Source of the DNA: Methanobacteriaceae archaeon
GTDB lineage: Archaea; Methanobacteriota; Methanobacteria; Methanobacteriales; Methanobacteriaceae
Direction: 5' to 3'
Assembly (NCBI GenBank): GCA_900769095.1
Contig: CAAGFH010000046.1
Location: 1 to 10,421 of the forward strand
Length of the DNA: 10,421 nucleotides
Shown: positions 1 to 6,991 of the stretch, piece after piece
Layout of the letters: every line of letters starts with the position of its first letter
Numbering within the stretch: the stretch's first letter is position 1
Notes under the pieces: generated by a model
The model's database searches: none
The model's input: the letters and a program-made list of their open reading frames with translations, nothing else
What the model was told of the DNA's origin: nothing
Program-made: the position numbers and the translations under genes

Positions 1-2309
1 ACAATGATATTGAAAAGAACCTCGAAGAACCTTTAAAAGGAATTGAAAAGATAGCTGGAAAAGAATTGGGAATTAGAAAAGCTGTCAGAACAGGAGACAC
101 TACTCAATATCAAAGACAAAAAATGCTTAAAAAACCACCTCACATTTTAATTACAACTCCTGAAACTTTATCTATTCTTCTTGTTGCACCGAAGTTTAGA
201 GAAAAACTTAGTGGAGTTAAATATGTAATTATTGATGAGATACATTCTCTTGCTGAAAATAAGCGTGGAGTTCATTTAAGCTTATCCTTAGAAAGATTAC
301 AGCATTTAATTGGTCATTTTACAAGAATTGGCCTATCAGCAACAGTTAGTCCTCTTGAAGAAGTTGCCAAGTTTCTTGTAGGATACGAATATGGTGTTGA
401 GCGAAACTGTAAGATTGTTAATATTAACTATCTAAAAGAGCTTGATATGGAAGTAATGTGTCCTGTAAGTGATATTGTAATAGCCGATGATGAGGATACT
501 CGTCTTGGAATGTATGATTTGTTGGACGATTTGATTCAGGAAAATAAAACAACACTCATATTTACAAATACACGTAGTGGAACAGAGCGTTTTGTTTATA
601 ATCTCAAAAAAATGTATCCAATGAATTATAATGACTCAAATATAATGGCTCACCATTCATCACTTTCAAAAGAGGTTCGTCTGGAAACAGAAAGTAAATT
701 AAAAGAAGGAAAACTAAAAGCAGTGTTTTCTTCAACCTCTCTTGAGCTTGGAATTGATATTGGATATATTGATTTGGTTGTTTTGATAAATTCACCTAAA
801 TCTGTTGCAAGAGCTCTTCAAAGAATTGGAAGAAGTGGGCACAAGTTACATGAGAAATCAAAAGGTAAGATCATTGTAACTGACCGTGACGATTTAGTTG
901 AATGCTCAGTTTTACTTAAAAATGCAAAAGAAGGTAAAATTGACAAAATAAACATCCCAACAAACTGTTTAGATGTTTTAGCACAGCATATCTATGGAAT
1001 GGGAATTGAAAATCCATGGGATATTGATTATGCTTATGATGTAATTAAAAAAAGCTATTGCTATAAAGACTTATCCAGAGAGGATTATGAAGACGTATTA
1101 AGTTATATGGCAGGAGAATATCCTGAACTTGAAGAAAGATACGTCTATGCTAAAATCTGGATAGATTATGAGAAAAACACATTTGGAAAACGTGGAAAAC
1201 TAGCTAGAATGATTTATTCAACAAATATTGGAACAATCCCTGACAGTTCAGGTGTTCTTGTTAAATGTGATGGTGAAACAGTTGGAAAAATCGAAGAAAG
1301 CTTTATGGAGAGATTAAAAAAAGGAGATACCTTTGTACTTGGAGGTAGAACCTTAAGATTCAACTACGGAAAAGGAATGACCATCAATGTAACTCCAGCA
1401 AGCGGACCTCCAACAATACCTTCATGGTTTTCACAACAACTTCCATTATCCTTTGATTTAGCAATGGATATTCAAAGGTTTAGATCACATATGGAGAGCA
1501 AATTTGAATACAGAAGAAGCAAAGAAGAGATAATGGAGTTTATATTTGATTATCTGTATGTTGATGATTTTGCTGCAAATTCCATTTATGAATACTTTGT
1601 TGAGCAGTACAAATACGCTAAAATACCAAGTAACCGTATTTTACTAATTGAATACTACAAAGGATTTGGAGGAAGGAATTTTGTAATATTCCACTCACTA
1701 TTTGGAAGAAAAGTAAATGATGCACTTTCACGTGCAGTGGCATATGTTGTTGCAAAAAACTACAATACAAATGTAACAATTTCAGTTACTGACAATGGAT
1801 TTTATTTAAGTTCAGATGGTAAAATTGGAGGATTAGAGTCATTTAAACAATTAACCCCTGAGAATTTTGAAACCATCTTGACAAATTCATTAAATAAAAC
1901 TGAAACTCTTGCATCAAGATTTAGACATTGTGCTGGAAGGTCCCTTATGACTTTAAGAAGATATAAAGGAGAATCCAAATCTGTTGGACGCCAGCAAGTA
2001 AGAGGAAAAATCTTACTTAAATTCGTTCAGGACATGGATGATAATTTCTCAATTCTTAAAGAAGCAAGAAGAGAAGCACTTGAAGATTATATGGATATTA
2101 AAAATGCCAAAAAAGTAATTAATATGATTGACAGTGGTGAGATGGAAATAAAAACCATAAATACTGTAATTCCAAGTCCATTTGCATTTAATTTAGTTTC
2201 CCAGGGATACTTGGATGTATTAAATCAAAATGATAAAGCTGAATTTACAAAAAGAATGCACAAAGCAATCTTAGATCAAATTAAAGATAAATTAAAAGAC
2301 ATTTATTAG
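1..2309 (+). CDS. lhr: Lhr-family ATP-dependent helicase (5'-truncated by window edge)
   Basis: Superfamily 2 helicase of the Lhr group, which uses ATP to unwind or remodel DNA or RNA:DNA hybrids, probably in repair or RNA metabolism. The frame is open from base 3, so the TTG at 66 is internal and not the start. The N-terminus with the Walker A motif lies upstream, probably around 100 residues. Visible motifs are TTPETL (153-170), the DEIH Walker B box (234-245), SAT motif III (336-344), [11 protein letters not shown] (555-587), [11 protein letters not shown] (732-764) and QRIGRSGH motif VI (819-842). After the two RecA domains come Lhr-type signatures: [36 protein letters not shown] and, near the end, PSPFAF. 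These separate it from Hel308 and RecQ. The C-terminus is complete, ending in TAG. The downstream flavodoxin starts 8 bases later, with its ribosome-binding site overlapping this stop, so the two are probably co-transcribed. Confidence 0.93.
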   Translation, partial: NDIEKNLEEPLKGIEKIAGKELGIRKAVRTGDTTQYQRQKMLKKPPHILITTPETLSILLVAPKFREKLSGVKYVIIDEIHSLAENKRGVHLSLSLERLQHLIGHFTRIGLSATVSPLEEVAKFLVGYEYGVERNCKIVNINYLKELDMEVMCPVSDIVIADDEDTRLGMYDLLDDLIQENKTTLIFTNTRSGTERFVYNLKKMYPMNYNDSNIMAHHSSLSKEVRLETESKLKEGKLKAVFSSTSLELGIDIGYIDLVVLINSPKSVARALQRIGRSGHKLHEKSKGKIIVTDRDDLVECSVLLKNAKEGKIDKINIPTNCLDVLAQHIYGMGIENPWDIDYAYDVIKKSYCYKDLSREDYEDVLSYMAGEYPELEERYVYAKIWIDYEKNTFGKRGKLARMIYSTNIGTIPDSSGVLVKCDGETVGKIEESFMERLKKGDTFVLGGRTLRFNYGKGMTINVTPASGPPTIPSWFSQQLPLSFDLAMDIQRFRSHMESKFEYRRSKEEIMEFIFDYLYVDDFAANSIYEYFVEQYKYAKIPSNRILLIEYYKGFGGRNFVIFHSLFGRKVNDALSRAVAYVVAKNYNTNVTISVTDNGFYLSSDGKIGGLESFKQLTPENFETILTNSLNKTETLASRFRHCAGRSLMTLRRYKGESKSVGRQQVRGKILLKFVQDMDDNFSILKEARREALEDYMDIKNAKKVINMIDSGEMEIKTINTVIPSPFAFNLVSQGYLDVLNQNDKAEFTKRMHKAILDQIKDKLKDIY

Positions 2310-2314
2310 GTGAT
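2309..2314 (+). promoter_or_regulatory. Ribosome-binding site GGTGAT overlapping the helicase stop
   Basis: GGTGAT is complementary to the AUCACC of the archaeal 16S rRNA 3' end and lies 3 bases before the ATG at 2318. Its first G is the last base of the helicase TAG stop. The same 13-base string AGGTGATATTATG recurs before the gene at 2802. This fixes both starts and suggests translational coupling. Confidence 0.75.
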
Positions 2315-2317
2315 ATT

Positions 2318-2779
2318 ATGAAAACATTGTTAGTTTACTACTCAAGAACAAACGTAACTAAAAAAATAGCTGAAATGATTCAAAAAGAAATAAACTGCGA
2401 TATTGAAGAAATTACAGACAATGACAAATATGCTGGAAAAATAGGATTTATGAAAGGCGGAATGAATGCTTCAATGGGTAGAACAAGTAAAATCAACCCA
2501 ATTTCAAAAAATCCTGCAGACTATGATTTAATCATTATTGGAACACCTGTTTGGGCTTCAAATATTGCAACCCCAGTTTATACCTATTTGAAAAAATACG
2601 AAAAGGATATCAAAAATGTTGCTTCATTTTGTACCTGTATGAACAGCGGATTTGAAAAGACATTAGAAAATATCTCAAAAGTTACTGGTAAAGAACAAAT
2701 TTCAACAATGTTTTTAACTTCCGAAGATATTTTAAACCCAGATGAAAAAATAAACACTTTTATTCAAGAAATCCAATAA
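2318..2779 (+). CDS. Flavodoxin-like FMN protein, 153 aa
   Basis: Small cytoplasmic flavodoxin-fold electron carrier, or a flavodoxin-type domain of unknown partner. The N-terminal beta strand MKTLLVYYSR runs into a Ser/Thr-rich loop (S9, T11, T14) that matches the FMN phosphate-binding loop of the family. A second strand, DLIIIGTPVWASN (residues 70-82), carries W79 where flavodoxins often stack on the flavin. The stretch VASFCTCMNSGFEKT (101-115) has the position and form of the third flavin-contacting loop and contains two cysteines (C105, C107). Length is normal for a single-domain flavodoxin, with no fused rubredoxin or lactamase domain. It begins 8 bases after the helicase stop and ends 22 bases before the next gene. 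The redox partner cannot be inferred, and no redox gene is adjacent. Confidence 0.87.
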   Translation: MKTLLVYYSRTNVTKKIAEMIQKEINCDIEEITDNDKYAGKIGFMKGGMNASMGRTSKINPISKNPADYDLIIIGTPVWASNIATPVYTYLKKYEKDIKNVASFCTCMNSGFEKTLENISKVTGKEQISTMFLTSEDILNPDEKINTFIQEIQ

Positions 2780-2792
2780 TTATTATATAGAA

Positions 2793-2798
2793 GGTGAT
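2793..2798 (+). promoter_or_regulatory. Ribosome-binding site GGTGAT for the gene at 2802
   Basis: This site is the second copy of AGGTGATATTATG (2792-2804). It has the same spacing to ATG as the flavodoxin site and supports the start at 2802. Confidence 0.75.
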
Positions 2799-2801
2799 AT
2801 T

Positions 2802-3170
2802 ATGACTAAATGGAAAGCAGTTTTTATAGGTTTCATATTAGCTGTAATAGTTAAATCATTTTTTGCTCATTATGAATTTATAGGATTATTATTTGTTGGA
2901 TTCATCACAGGTTACCTTGCACGTGACGGAGCAATTGGTGGGCTGTGGAATGCAGCTGTTGCAGGTGCATTAGGAACAATAATCAGTGCAATATTATTTG
3001 TTTTCATTTCAACCATAGGTGGAAGCTTATTCGGCATTTTTGCAGGATTAACTGGTTTTACCATATCCGGAATTACAAGTTTATTTGTAGTAATTAGCTA
3101 TTTAATTTATTATGCAATTGTAATGGGCATAACAGGAGCATTAGGAGGATTAATGGCTTCTAAAGAATAA
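2802..3170 (+). CDS. Small multi-pass membrane protein, DUF5518-like, 122 aa
   Basis: Very hydrophobic protein with about four predicted membrane segments: roughly residues 6-20, 26-40, 50-72 and 75-112, the last long enough to be two helices. Gly-rich stretches such as GFITGYLARDGAIGGLWNAAVAGALG resemble the small methanogen membrane proteins grouped as DUF5518, whose function is unknown. That family name is from memory of the pattern and not from a search. There is no signal peptide separate from the first helix and no catalytic motif. The start is set by the GGTGAT site. It sits 22 bases after the flavodoxin and 18 bases before a second membrane-protein gene, so it is probably part of the same transcript. 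Confidence 0.8.
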   Translation: MTKWKAVFIGFILAVIVKSFFAHYEFIGLLFVGFITGYLARDGAIGGLWNAAVAGALGTIISAILFVFISTIGGSLFGIFAGLTGFTISGITSLFVVISYLIYYAIVMGITGALGGLMASKE

Positions 3171-3176
3171 TTTTTT

Positions 3177-3181
3177 GGAGA
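3177..3181 (+). promoter_or_regulatory. Ribosome-binding site GGAGA
   Basis: GGAGA lies 7 bases before the ATG at 3189 and decides that start. A T-run (3171-3176) sits just before it and could slow RNA polymerase between the two membrane-protein genes, but no hairpin precedes it. Confidence 0.6.
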
Positions 3182-3188
3182 TAAAACA

Positions 3189-3668
3189 ATGAATATGTTT
3201 TCAGGCATAAATAAAAAAGCATTAGTTTTTGGAGCAGCAATATCTGCTGCATTCATTATATTTGGATACACACAATGGGATTGGTTCTATCCATTTGCAG
3301 CTGCAGGATTTTTATATGCAGGATACGGACAAAACGATATCAAGACAGGTACCGCAATGGGTACACTTTCTGCAACTCCTACCGCAGTATTAGCTTTACA
3401 AGGATATTTAGGAACATTTAAAGAAGGATTCTTCACAACTGAAACTGGAATAATCACAGTATTGCTTATTGTTCTAGCAGTTGGAGCATTTGTCGGTTTT
3501 GTTGGTGGATGGGCTAAAAGAGACCGTATTAAAGCACTTGAAGAATACGAAAAAAAGCAAAAAATCGGTAAAAACAAAACCCGTGAAAAGAAAAGCAAAG
3601 CTAAACAACAAGCAGCAGAAAAAACAACTCAAAAAACAGGGTTTTTAAATAAAATTTTAAAAAAATGA
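3189..3668 (+). CDS. Small membrane protein with lysine-rich cytoplasmic tail, 159 aa
   Basis: I do not recognise a named family. Three hydrophobic segments are visible: residues 10-27, about 31-47 (rich in Trp, Tyr, Phe and Ala) and 87-108. The rest of the protein, from about 109 to 159, is a strongly basic Lys/Glu/Gln tail (AKRDRIKALEEYEKK and onward) that is probably helical. By the positive-inside rule this tail should be cytoplasmic, where it could contact nucleic acid, ribosomes or acidic proteins; that role is inference. The gene follows the previous membrane-protein gene by 18 bases. Its stop codon is formed at the left edge of an insertion sequence: T comes from the target site and GA from the element, giving TGA. 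Reconstructing the empty site gives TAA at the same codon, so the protein is intact. Confidence 0.78.
   Translation: MNMFSGINKKALVFGAAISAAFIIFGYTQWDWFYPFAAAGFLYAGYGQNDIKTGTAMGTLSATPTAVLALQGYLGTFKEGFFTTETGIITVLLIVLAVGAFVGFVGGWAKRDRIKALEEYEKKQKIGKNKTREKKSKAKQQAAEKTTQKTGFLNKILKK
3659..3666. repeat. Left copy of 8-bp target-site duplication (AAAAAAAT)
   Basis: Seven A and one T lie directly outside the left inverted repeat, and the identical octamer lies directly outside the right one at 5048-5055. The match is exact and abuts both ends, which supports recent transposition with an 8-bp stagger. The low complexity of the site is a mild caveat. Confidence 0.85.
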
Positions 3669-3694
3669 GTCTGTAAAATTTTATAGGCTTATTT
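3667..3694 (+). repeat. Left terminal inverted repeat (28 bp)
   Basis: It begins GAGTCTGTAAAA and ends GCTTATTT, and is the exact reverse complement of 5020-5047. Its first two bases complete the stop codon of the upstream host gene. Bases 3689-3691 are the stop codon of the transposase on the opposite strand, so both genes end inside this repeat. Confidence 0.96.
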
Positions 3695-4894
3695 AATTTT
3701 TATGTGATTTTGAGTCCAATTTTGCATTTGGAAGTCTAAAAATGTCAGAATTCCTTCTTTAGTTTTGTATAATTTCTTTATTATTTCTGGATTGGTTTGT
3801 CTGTAGTAATTTTCTACTTTGTTGGATGTTTTTTCTATATTTTCATCATCTAAGTGTTCTATGTATCTGTGGAAGTGATTGATGATGTGTTTTCTGATGA
3901 AATCTTTTAATACGACTGGAATGGCTCTGTAATTTTGTAAATATTGTTTAAATTGCTCGATTGCTTCTTGCTTTGAATTTTGTCTGAAGCAATTTTTCAA
4001 TTCGTTCGCATTTTCGTAAATATAATCTCTTTGTTTTCCGTTAATCTTGTTCCGTCTACAATGCACTTTTAATTTGTGATTGATTGTTTGAAATAGATGA
4101 AATGTGCATAATTGATGTTTCACCCCTATTTCATCTGCTACATTACGATACATTGGGAATAAATCGGTTGTTAGGCAAATAAATGGTTTATTTGCCGTTG
4201 AATCTAGAATAAATTTTTTCGTGTTTTCTGGTATTCTACGACGTACAATTCTTTCTGAGACTGGAATATTGAGTATTGCATCATATAATGTTAATCTGTA
4301 GTGTCTGACTCCATTGAGTCTTAAAAATTGCTCATCATATAAATAGTAGCCTGAATATTCGAATTTTTTGTTGGTGATTGTTTCTTCGTGATTTTTGTTG
4401 GACCAGTTCTTGATTGTTTGATGAGATATTCGAATTCCAAGGAATATTTCAAAGTATTTGCTTATTTTACGAAGTGATTGATAACCAATTTTCATTATTC
4501 CAGGTATTTTATCCATTATTTCTTGTAAAAATTGTTTATTTTTACCAATTAATGGATTATTAGATATTCCAAATTTTTTTCCACATTTTTTGCATTGATA
4601 TTGCTGTTCTTTAAATTCTGTGGTTTTTCCATTGATATTTTGTTTATTTTTTGTTATTTTACCTTTTTTAATTATTTTATGAGCTCCGCAAACTGGACAA
4701 GTTGGATTATCATATTTAAACGTGTTATTTTCATCTAAAAGTAGTTTTTGATTTGTATTTTCAATTTTTGGGTTTTTATTGAGTCTTTCTGAAATGATTT
4801 TTTCATGATCAATTTTTTCATCAGAAAAATCGTAAAGTTTAAGTTGTATGAAGTCTAAATTACTATTGAGGGCAAATATCTTTTGTTTGGTCAT
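3689..4894 (-). CDS. Zinc-ribbon DDE transposase, 401 aa
   Basis: Transposase of the insertion sequence; it would bind the terminal repeats and cut and join DNA. After a variable N-terminus, a zinc ribbon is visible with CPVC (C66, C69) and CKKC (C101, C104). A helix-turn-helix-like stretch follows (about 125-166, ending in SHQTIKNW). The DDE/RNase H core is then D187 in YLYDEQ, D244 in LTTDLFPMYR and a probable E361 in SNKVENYYRQ. CTFHLFQTINH (263-272), between the second Asp and the Glu, resembles the C/H insertion motif of Mutator- and IS256-like enzymes, in keeping with an 8-bp target duplication. The ATG at 4894 is the first in frame; a weak GAGGA lies 13 bases upstream. The last codon and stop lie in the left inverted repeat. 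There is no frameshift or premature stop, so it should be functional. Confidence 0.93.
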   Translation of the reverse strand: MTKQKIFALNSNLDFIQLKLYDFSDEKIDHEKIISERLNKNPKIENTNQKLLLDENNTFKYDNPTCPVCGAHKIIKKGKITKNKQNINGKTTEFKEQQYQCKKCGKKFGISNNPLIGKNKQFLQEIMDKIPGIMKIGYQSLRKISKYFEIFLGIRISHQTIKNWSNKNHEETITNKKFEYSGYYLYDEQFLRLNGVRHYRLTLYDAILNIPVSERIVRRRIPENTKKFILDSTANKPFICLTTDLFPMYRNVADEIGVKHQLCTFHLFQTINHKLKVHCRRNKINGKQRDYIYENANELKNCFRQNSKQEAIEQFKQYLQNYRAIPVVLKDFIRKHIINHFHRYIEHLDDENIEKTSNKVENYYRQTNPEIIKKLYKTKEGILTFLDFQMQNWTQNHIKIK

Positions 4895-5019
4895 AAAATA
4901 TTATTTGTCCTCACTTATTTAAGTAATTTACTATTTTTTAGCCATTAAAATTTAAATTAAAGAAAAATTAGAACGAATTTTCATCGAAGTGAAACTTCAA
5001 CTGTAAAAAATTTAAAATC
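4895..5019 (-). other. Transposase upstream region inside the IS (candidate promoter and hairpin)
   Basis: About 125 A/T-rich bases between the transposase start and the right inverted repeat. On the minus strand a weak TATA-like TTTAAATTTTAA lies around 4945-4956, some 50-60 bases before the ATG. A short perfect hairpin, GAAGT-GAA-ACTTC, lies at 4986-4998, close to the right terminal repeat. It could be a subterminal transposase site or a transcript hairpin that shields the gene from read-through; neither role is shown. No small gene is seen. Confidence 0.35.
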
Positions 5020-5047
5020 AAATAAGCCTATAAAATTTTACAGACTC
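5020..5047 (-). repeat. Right terminal inverted repeat (28 bp)
   Basis: It ends TTTTACAGACTC and matches the left repeat perfectly in inverted orientation. It is followed immediately by the second AAAAAAAT octamer. Confidence 0.96.
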
Positions 5048-5055
5048 AAAAAAAT
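5048..5055. repeat. Right copy of 8-bp target-site duplication (AAAAAAAT)
   Basis: It is identical to 3659-3666. Removing the element and one copy restores an A-rich junction in which the upstream gene ends in TAA, about 15 bases before the end of purP. Confidence 0.85.
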
Positions 5056-5072
5056 AAAAAAATAATAACTAT

Positions 5073-6164
5073 TTATGTTATTATTTTTTCTAATTCTTCT
5101 CTTTCTATAGCATTTTTAATTTCTACAGCAATTCTTCTACCCATACTCATTGGTTTTCCGTAAGTTAAGTATGAGTAAGGAGAGCCGTCCATAAAGGTAT
5201 TTGTTCCACCATCAGTTCTTGCACTAATTTCAAAACAAATTACTTCTAAATTATCGTTTACTAAAGTTTGCATACAGAAAGGACCGTTTAAACCAGGAGC
5301 AGCTAATTTTTTAGCACTTTCTGTTAATTTATCAGCCATATCAAATACTTGTGGAAGTAATGATTCACGAATTACAGCAGGGTGGTTACCGGTAACAACA
5401 TAAGATGGGCTTAAATCAATATCTAATTGATCTTTTGCAGGCATTCTTACAAAACCATCAATACTGGATTCATATCTTGTATCCATACCCATTAATTCAA
5501 CAGTATCATCTAAAGCAGAGTAGAAATAGTGAATACAGTAATTACAACCTGAAACATACTCTTCAATGTGAGCAGATTCAACATCACTGTCTTCTAACCA
5601 TCCACGTGCTTTCATAGCTTCAATTTTTGATTCGAATTCTTCAGTAGATGAAGCAACAAAGTAACCTCTTCCACCTCTTGCACCAGGGAATTTAACCATT
5701 ACTGGTCTGTCAATTTCAGAAGGACTATCATATTTTAAAGGTATTCTTACGCCACCTTCAACTAATAATTGTCTTTCTTTATCCCTTTCAGCTTCCCATC
5801 TAAGAATATCCCTATTTCCAAACATAGGAACATTGAACTTGTCTTCAACATTATCTAAACCAGCATATGCAACAAAAGATCCATGAGGAATCACAATAGC
5901 ATTCATATCTCTGAGTTTTTGTTGAACATCTTCATTTACAATATCTTTGAATTTATCAACGATAATGTATTCATCTGCAACTCCGAATCTTTGATAAGGA
6001 ATTTCACGCCCTTTTTCACAGACAATAGCAGTTCTAAAACCTTCTTCTTTTGCACCTTGTAAAATATGTAAAGAAGTATGACTTCCAAGAGTAGCAATTG
6101 TAATGTCGCTTTTGTCATATTTATCCAAGATGTCCAAAATATCTTCCTTTTTAACATTTCCCAT
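5073..6164 (-). CDS. purP: FAICAR synthetase PurP, 363 aa
   Basis: Cytoplasmic purine-biosynthesis enzyme, 5-formaminoimidazole-4-carboxamide ribonucleotide synthetase. It formylates AICAR with free formate and ATP, the archaeal replacement for the folate-dependent PurH step. The N-terminal domain carries TIATLGSHTSLHILQGAKEEGF (22-43). The ATP-grasp core is seen in RPVMVKFPGARGGRGYFVAS (153-172) and in the metal- and nucleotide-binding VICFEISARTDGGTNTF (308-324). At 363 residues it has the length I remember for Methanocaldococcus PurP. The start is supported by GGAGAA (6171-6176) 6 bases before the ATG. It is transcribed alone, divergently from the phosphodiesterase gene and convergently with the membrane-protein gene beyond the insertion sequence. 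The insertion lies 18 bases past its stop, so the coding region is untouched, but its original 3' transcript end is now interrupted. Confidence 0.95.
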   Translation of the reverse strand: MGNVKKEDILDILDKYDKSDITIATLGSHTSLHILQGAKEEGFRTAIVCEKGREIPYQRFGVADEYIIVDKFKDIVNEDVQQKLRDMNAIVIPHGSFVAYAGLDNVEDKFNVPMFGNRDILRWEAERDKERQLLVEGGVRIPLKYDSPSEIDRPVMVKFPGARGGRGYFVASSTEEFESKIEAMKARGWLEDSDVESAHIEEYVSGCNYCIHYFYSALDDTVELMGMDTRYESSIDGFVRMPAKDQLDIDLSPSYVVTGNHPAVIRESLLPQVFDMADKLTESAKKLAAPGLNGPFCMQTLVNDNLEVICFEISARTDGGTNTFMDGSPYSYLTYGKPMSMGRRIAVEIKNAIEREELEKIIT

Positions 6165-6456
6165 TTTATCTTCTCCAAAAAAAGATGATAATATAATATA
6201 TATTTAACTGAATTTATAATGTTTTTTATTAATCAATGAACTTTCAAAACTTTTCATTGTTATACCAATTTTTAAAATTAATGAATTTTCTTCAATTACC
6301 ATTTTAAGCCCACAGATATTAAAAATTATAAATTAAAAACATAGCCAATACTTCATTATAAAACCAACACAACATTTTTTATAAAAGCAAGCCCAATAAC
6401 ATTATAATAGTTGATTAAAGATATTATTTAACATATAGAAAAAAAGGATTGTAAAG
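6165..6456. promoter_or_regulatory. Divergent intergenic region between purP and the phosphodiesterase gene
   Basis: About 290 very A/T-rich bases with no convincing gene. For purP (minus strand) a TATA-like TTAAATATATATTATA lies at about 6191-6206, some 30-40 bases from the ATG, which implies a short leader. For the plus-strand gene, TTTTTATAAAA (6376-6386) is the best TATA match, and ATTATAAT (6401-6408) is an alternative nearer the start. An inverted repeat, CAATGAA...TTCATTG (6234-6240 and 6253-6259), lies just upstream of the purP box and could be an operator. The heptamer AAGCCCA occurs twice (6306-6312 and 6389-6395). All of these are sequence matches only. Confidence 0.5.
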
Positions 6457-6990
6457 ATGATATTAATTGGTTTAATTTCAGATACCCATATTCCGAACAG
6501 AGCAAGAGAAATACCTCAAAAAGTAAAAGAAGCATTTAAAGATGTCGATTTAATATTACATGCTGGAGATTTAACTTCACTATCAGTTATAGAAGAATTA
6601 GAAAAAATAGCCCCAGTTATGGCAATCCAGGGAAATATGGATAGAGTAAATGGAATTGATCTTCCAAAAGCAAGAGTTATCCAAGCAGAAGATTTAAGAA
6701 TTGGTTTGGTTCACGGAGAAGTTTATCCAAGAGCAGACACACAACAATTATTATATCTTGCAAGACAATTAGAAGCAGATATTTTAGTATCCGGACATTC
6801 ACACCAGCCAAAAATAGAACAAGTCGAAGGAGTTTTGCTTTTAAATCCAGGCAGTCCAATTGTACCAAGACTTGCAGATAGAACTGTAATGTTACTTAAA
6901 ATTGATAAAAAAGAAGTTGACGTAGAATTAGTAAAAATTGGTGCACCAGTATGCAGTGCACTTGACTTTGACAAATATAAGAGGGATTAA
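6457..6990 (+). CDS. MJ0936/YfcE-type metallophosphoesterase, 177 aa
   Basis: Small cytoplasmic calcineurin-like phosphodiesterase using a two-metal site; characterised relatives cleave model phosphodiesters, and the natural substrate is generally unknown. The whole motif set is present: D9 and H11 in LISDTH, D38 in HAGDLT, N60 in GNMD, H86 in LVHGE, and H114 and H116 in GHSH, followed by the typical NPGSP. Length fits the single-domain family. The ATG at 6457 follows a weak AAGGA (6444-6448). rlmE begins one base after its stop with its ribosome-binding site inside this gene, so the two are almost certainly co-transcribed and translationally coupled. A role in RNA or nucleotide turnover is a guess from that pairing only. 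Confidence 0.92.
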   Translation: MILIGLISDTHIPNRAREIPQKVKEAFKDVDLILHAGDLTSLSVIEELEKIAPVMAIQGNMDRVNGIDLPKARVIQAEDLRIGLVHGEVYPRADTQQLLYLARQLEADILVSGHSHQPKIEQVEGVLLLNPGSPIVPRLADRTVMLLKIDKKEVDVELVKIGAPVCSALDFDKYKRD

Positions 6991-6991
6991 A

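Larger units (their letters stand above)
3667..5047 (-). mobile_element. Complete insertion sequence, ISM1-like (ISNCY), 1381 bp
   Basis: The element is bounded by 28-bp perfect terminal inverted repeats (3667-3694 and 5020-5047) starting GAGTCTGT, flanked by an exact 8-bp duplication, AAAAAAAT. It holds one transposase gene on the minus strand. As I recall, ISM1 from Methanobrevibacter smithii also has inverted repeats of about 29 bp and 8-bp duplications, and the zinc-ribbon DDE transposase fits that group; ISL3 and other 8-bp-duplicating families are alternatives. The element sits between two convergent host genes, which were originally only about 15 bases apart. Intact ends, an intact gene and a perfect duplication suggest a young, possibly active copy. 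Confidence 0.95.

Noticed and set aside
66..68. TTG as the start of the helicase gene
   Set aside because: The frame is open back to base 3 and the upstream residues ([21 protein letters not shown]) continue the family sequence. The gene simply begins before the window.
2779..2790. TATA-like TTATTATATAG before the gene at 2802
   Set aside because: It is only about 12-20 bases from the ATG, so a start 25 bases downstream would fall inside the gene. It is more likely intergenic A/T-rich sequence within an operon.
3287..3598. Long minus-strand frame opposite the lysine-tailed membrane protein
   Set aside because: It is a shadow frame, with no ribosome-binding site and composition that mirrors the plus-strand gene. 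Similar shadows at 604-795, 5405-5617, 5936-6178, 6677-6974, 7820-8110, 8301-8621, 9185-9397 and 9729-10064 were discarded for the same reason.
4980..5010. Possible single CRISPR repeat near GAAGTGAAACTTC
   Set aside because: There is only one copy, no regularly spaced second copy, and no cas gene in the window. It lies inside the insertion sequence.
6236..6307. A 23-codon reading frame starting MNFQNFSLLYQ between purP and the phosphodiesterase
   Set aside because: It has no ribosome-binding site and overlaps the inverted repeat. A frame of this length is expected by chance in A/T-rich DNA.
6938..6991. Upstream start for RlmE inside the phosphodiesterase gene
   Set aside because: Those residues come from another frame of a well-supported gene. 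The ATG at 6992 has a GAGGGAT site and the family N-terminus MGSRW.
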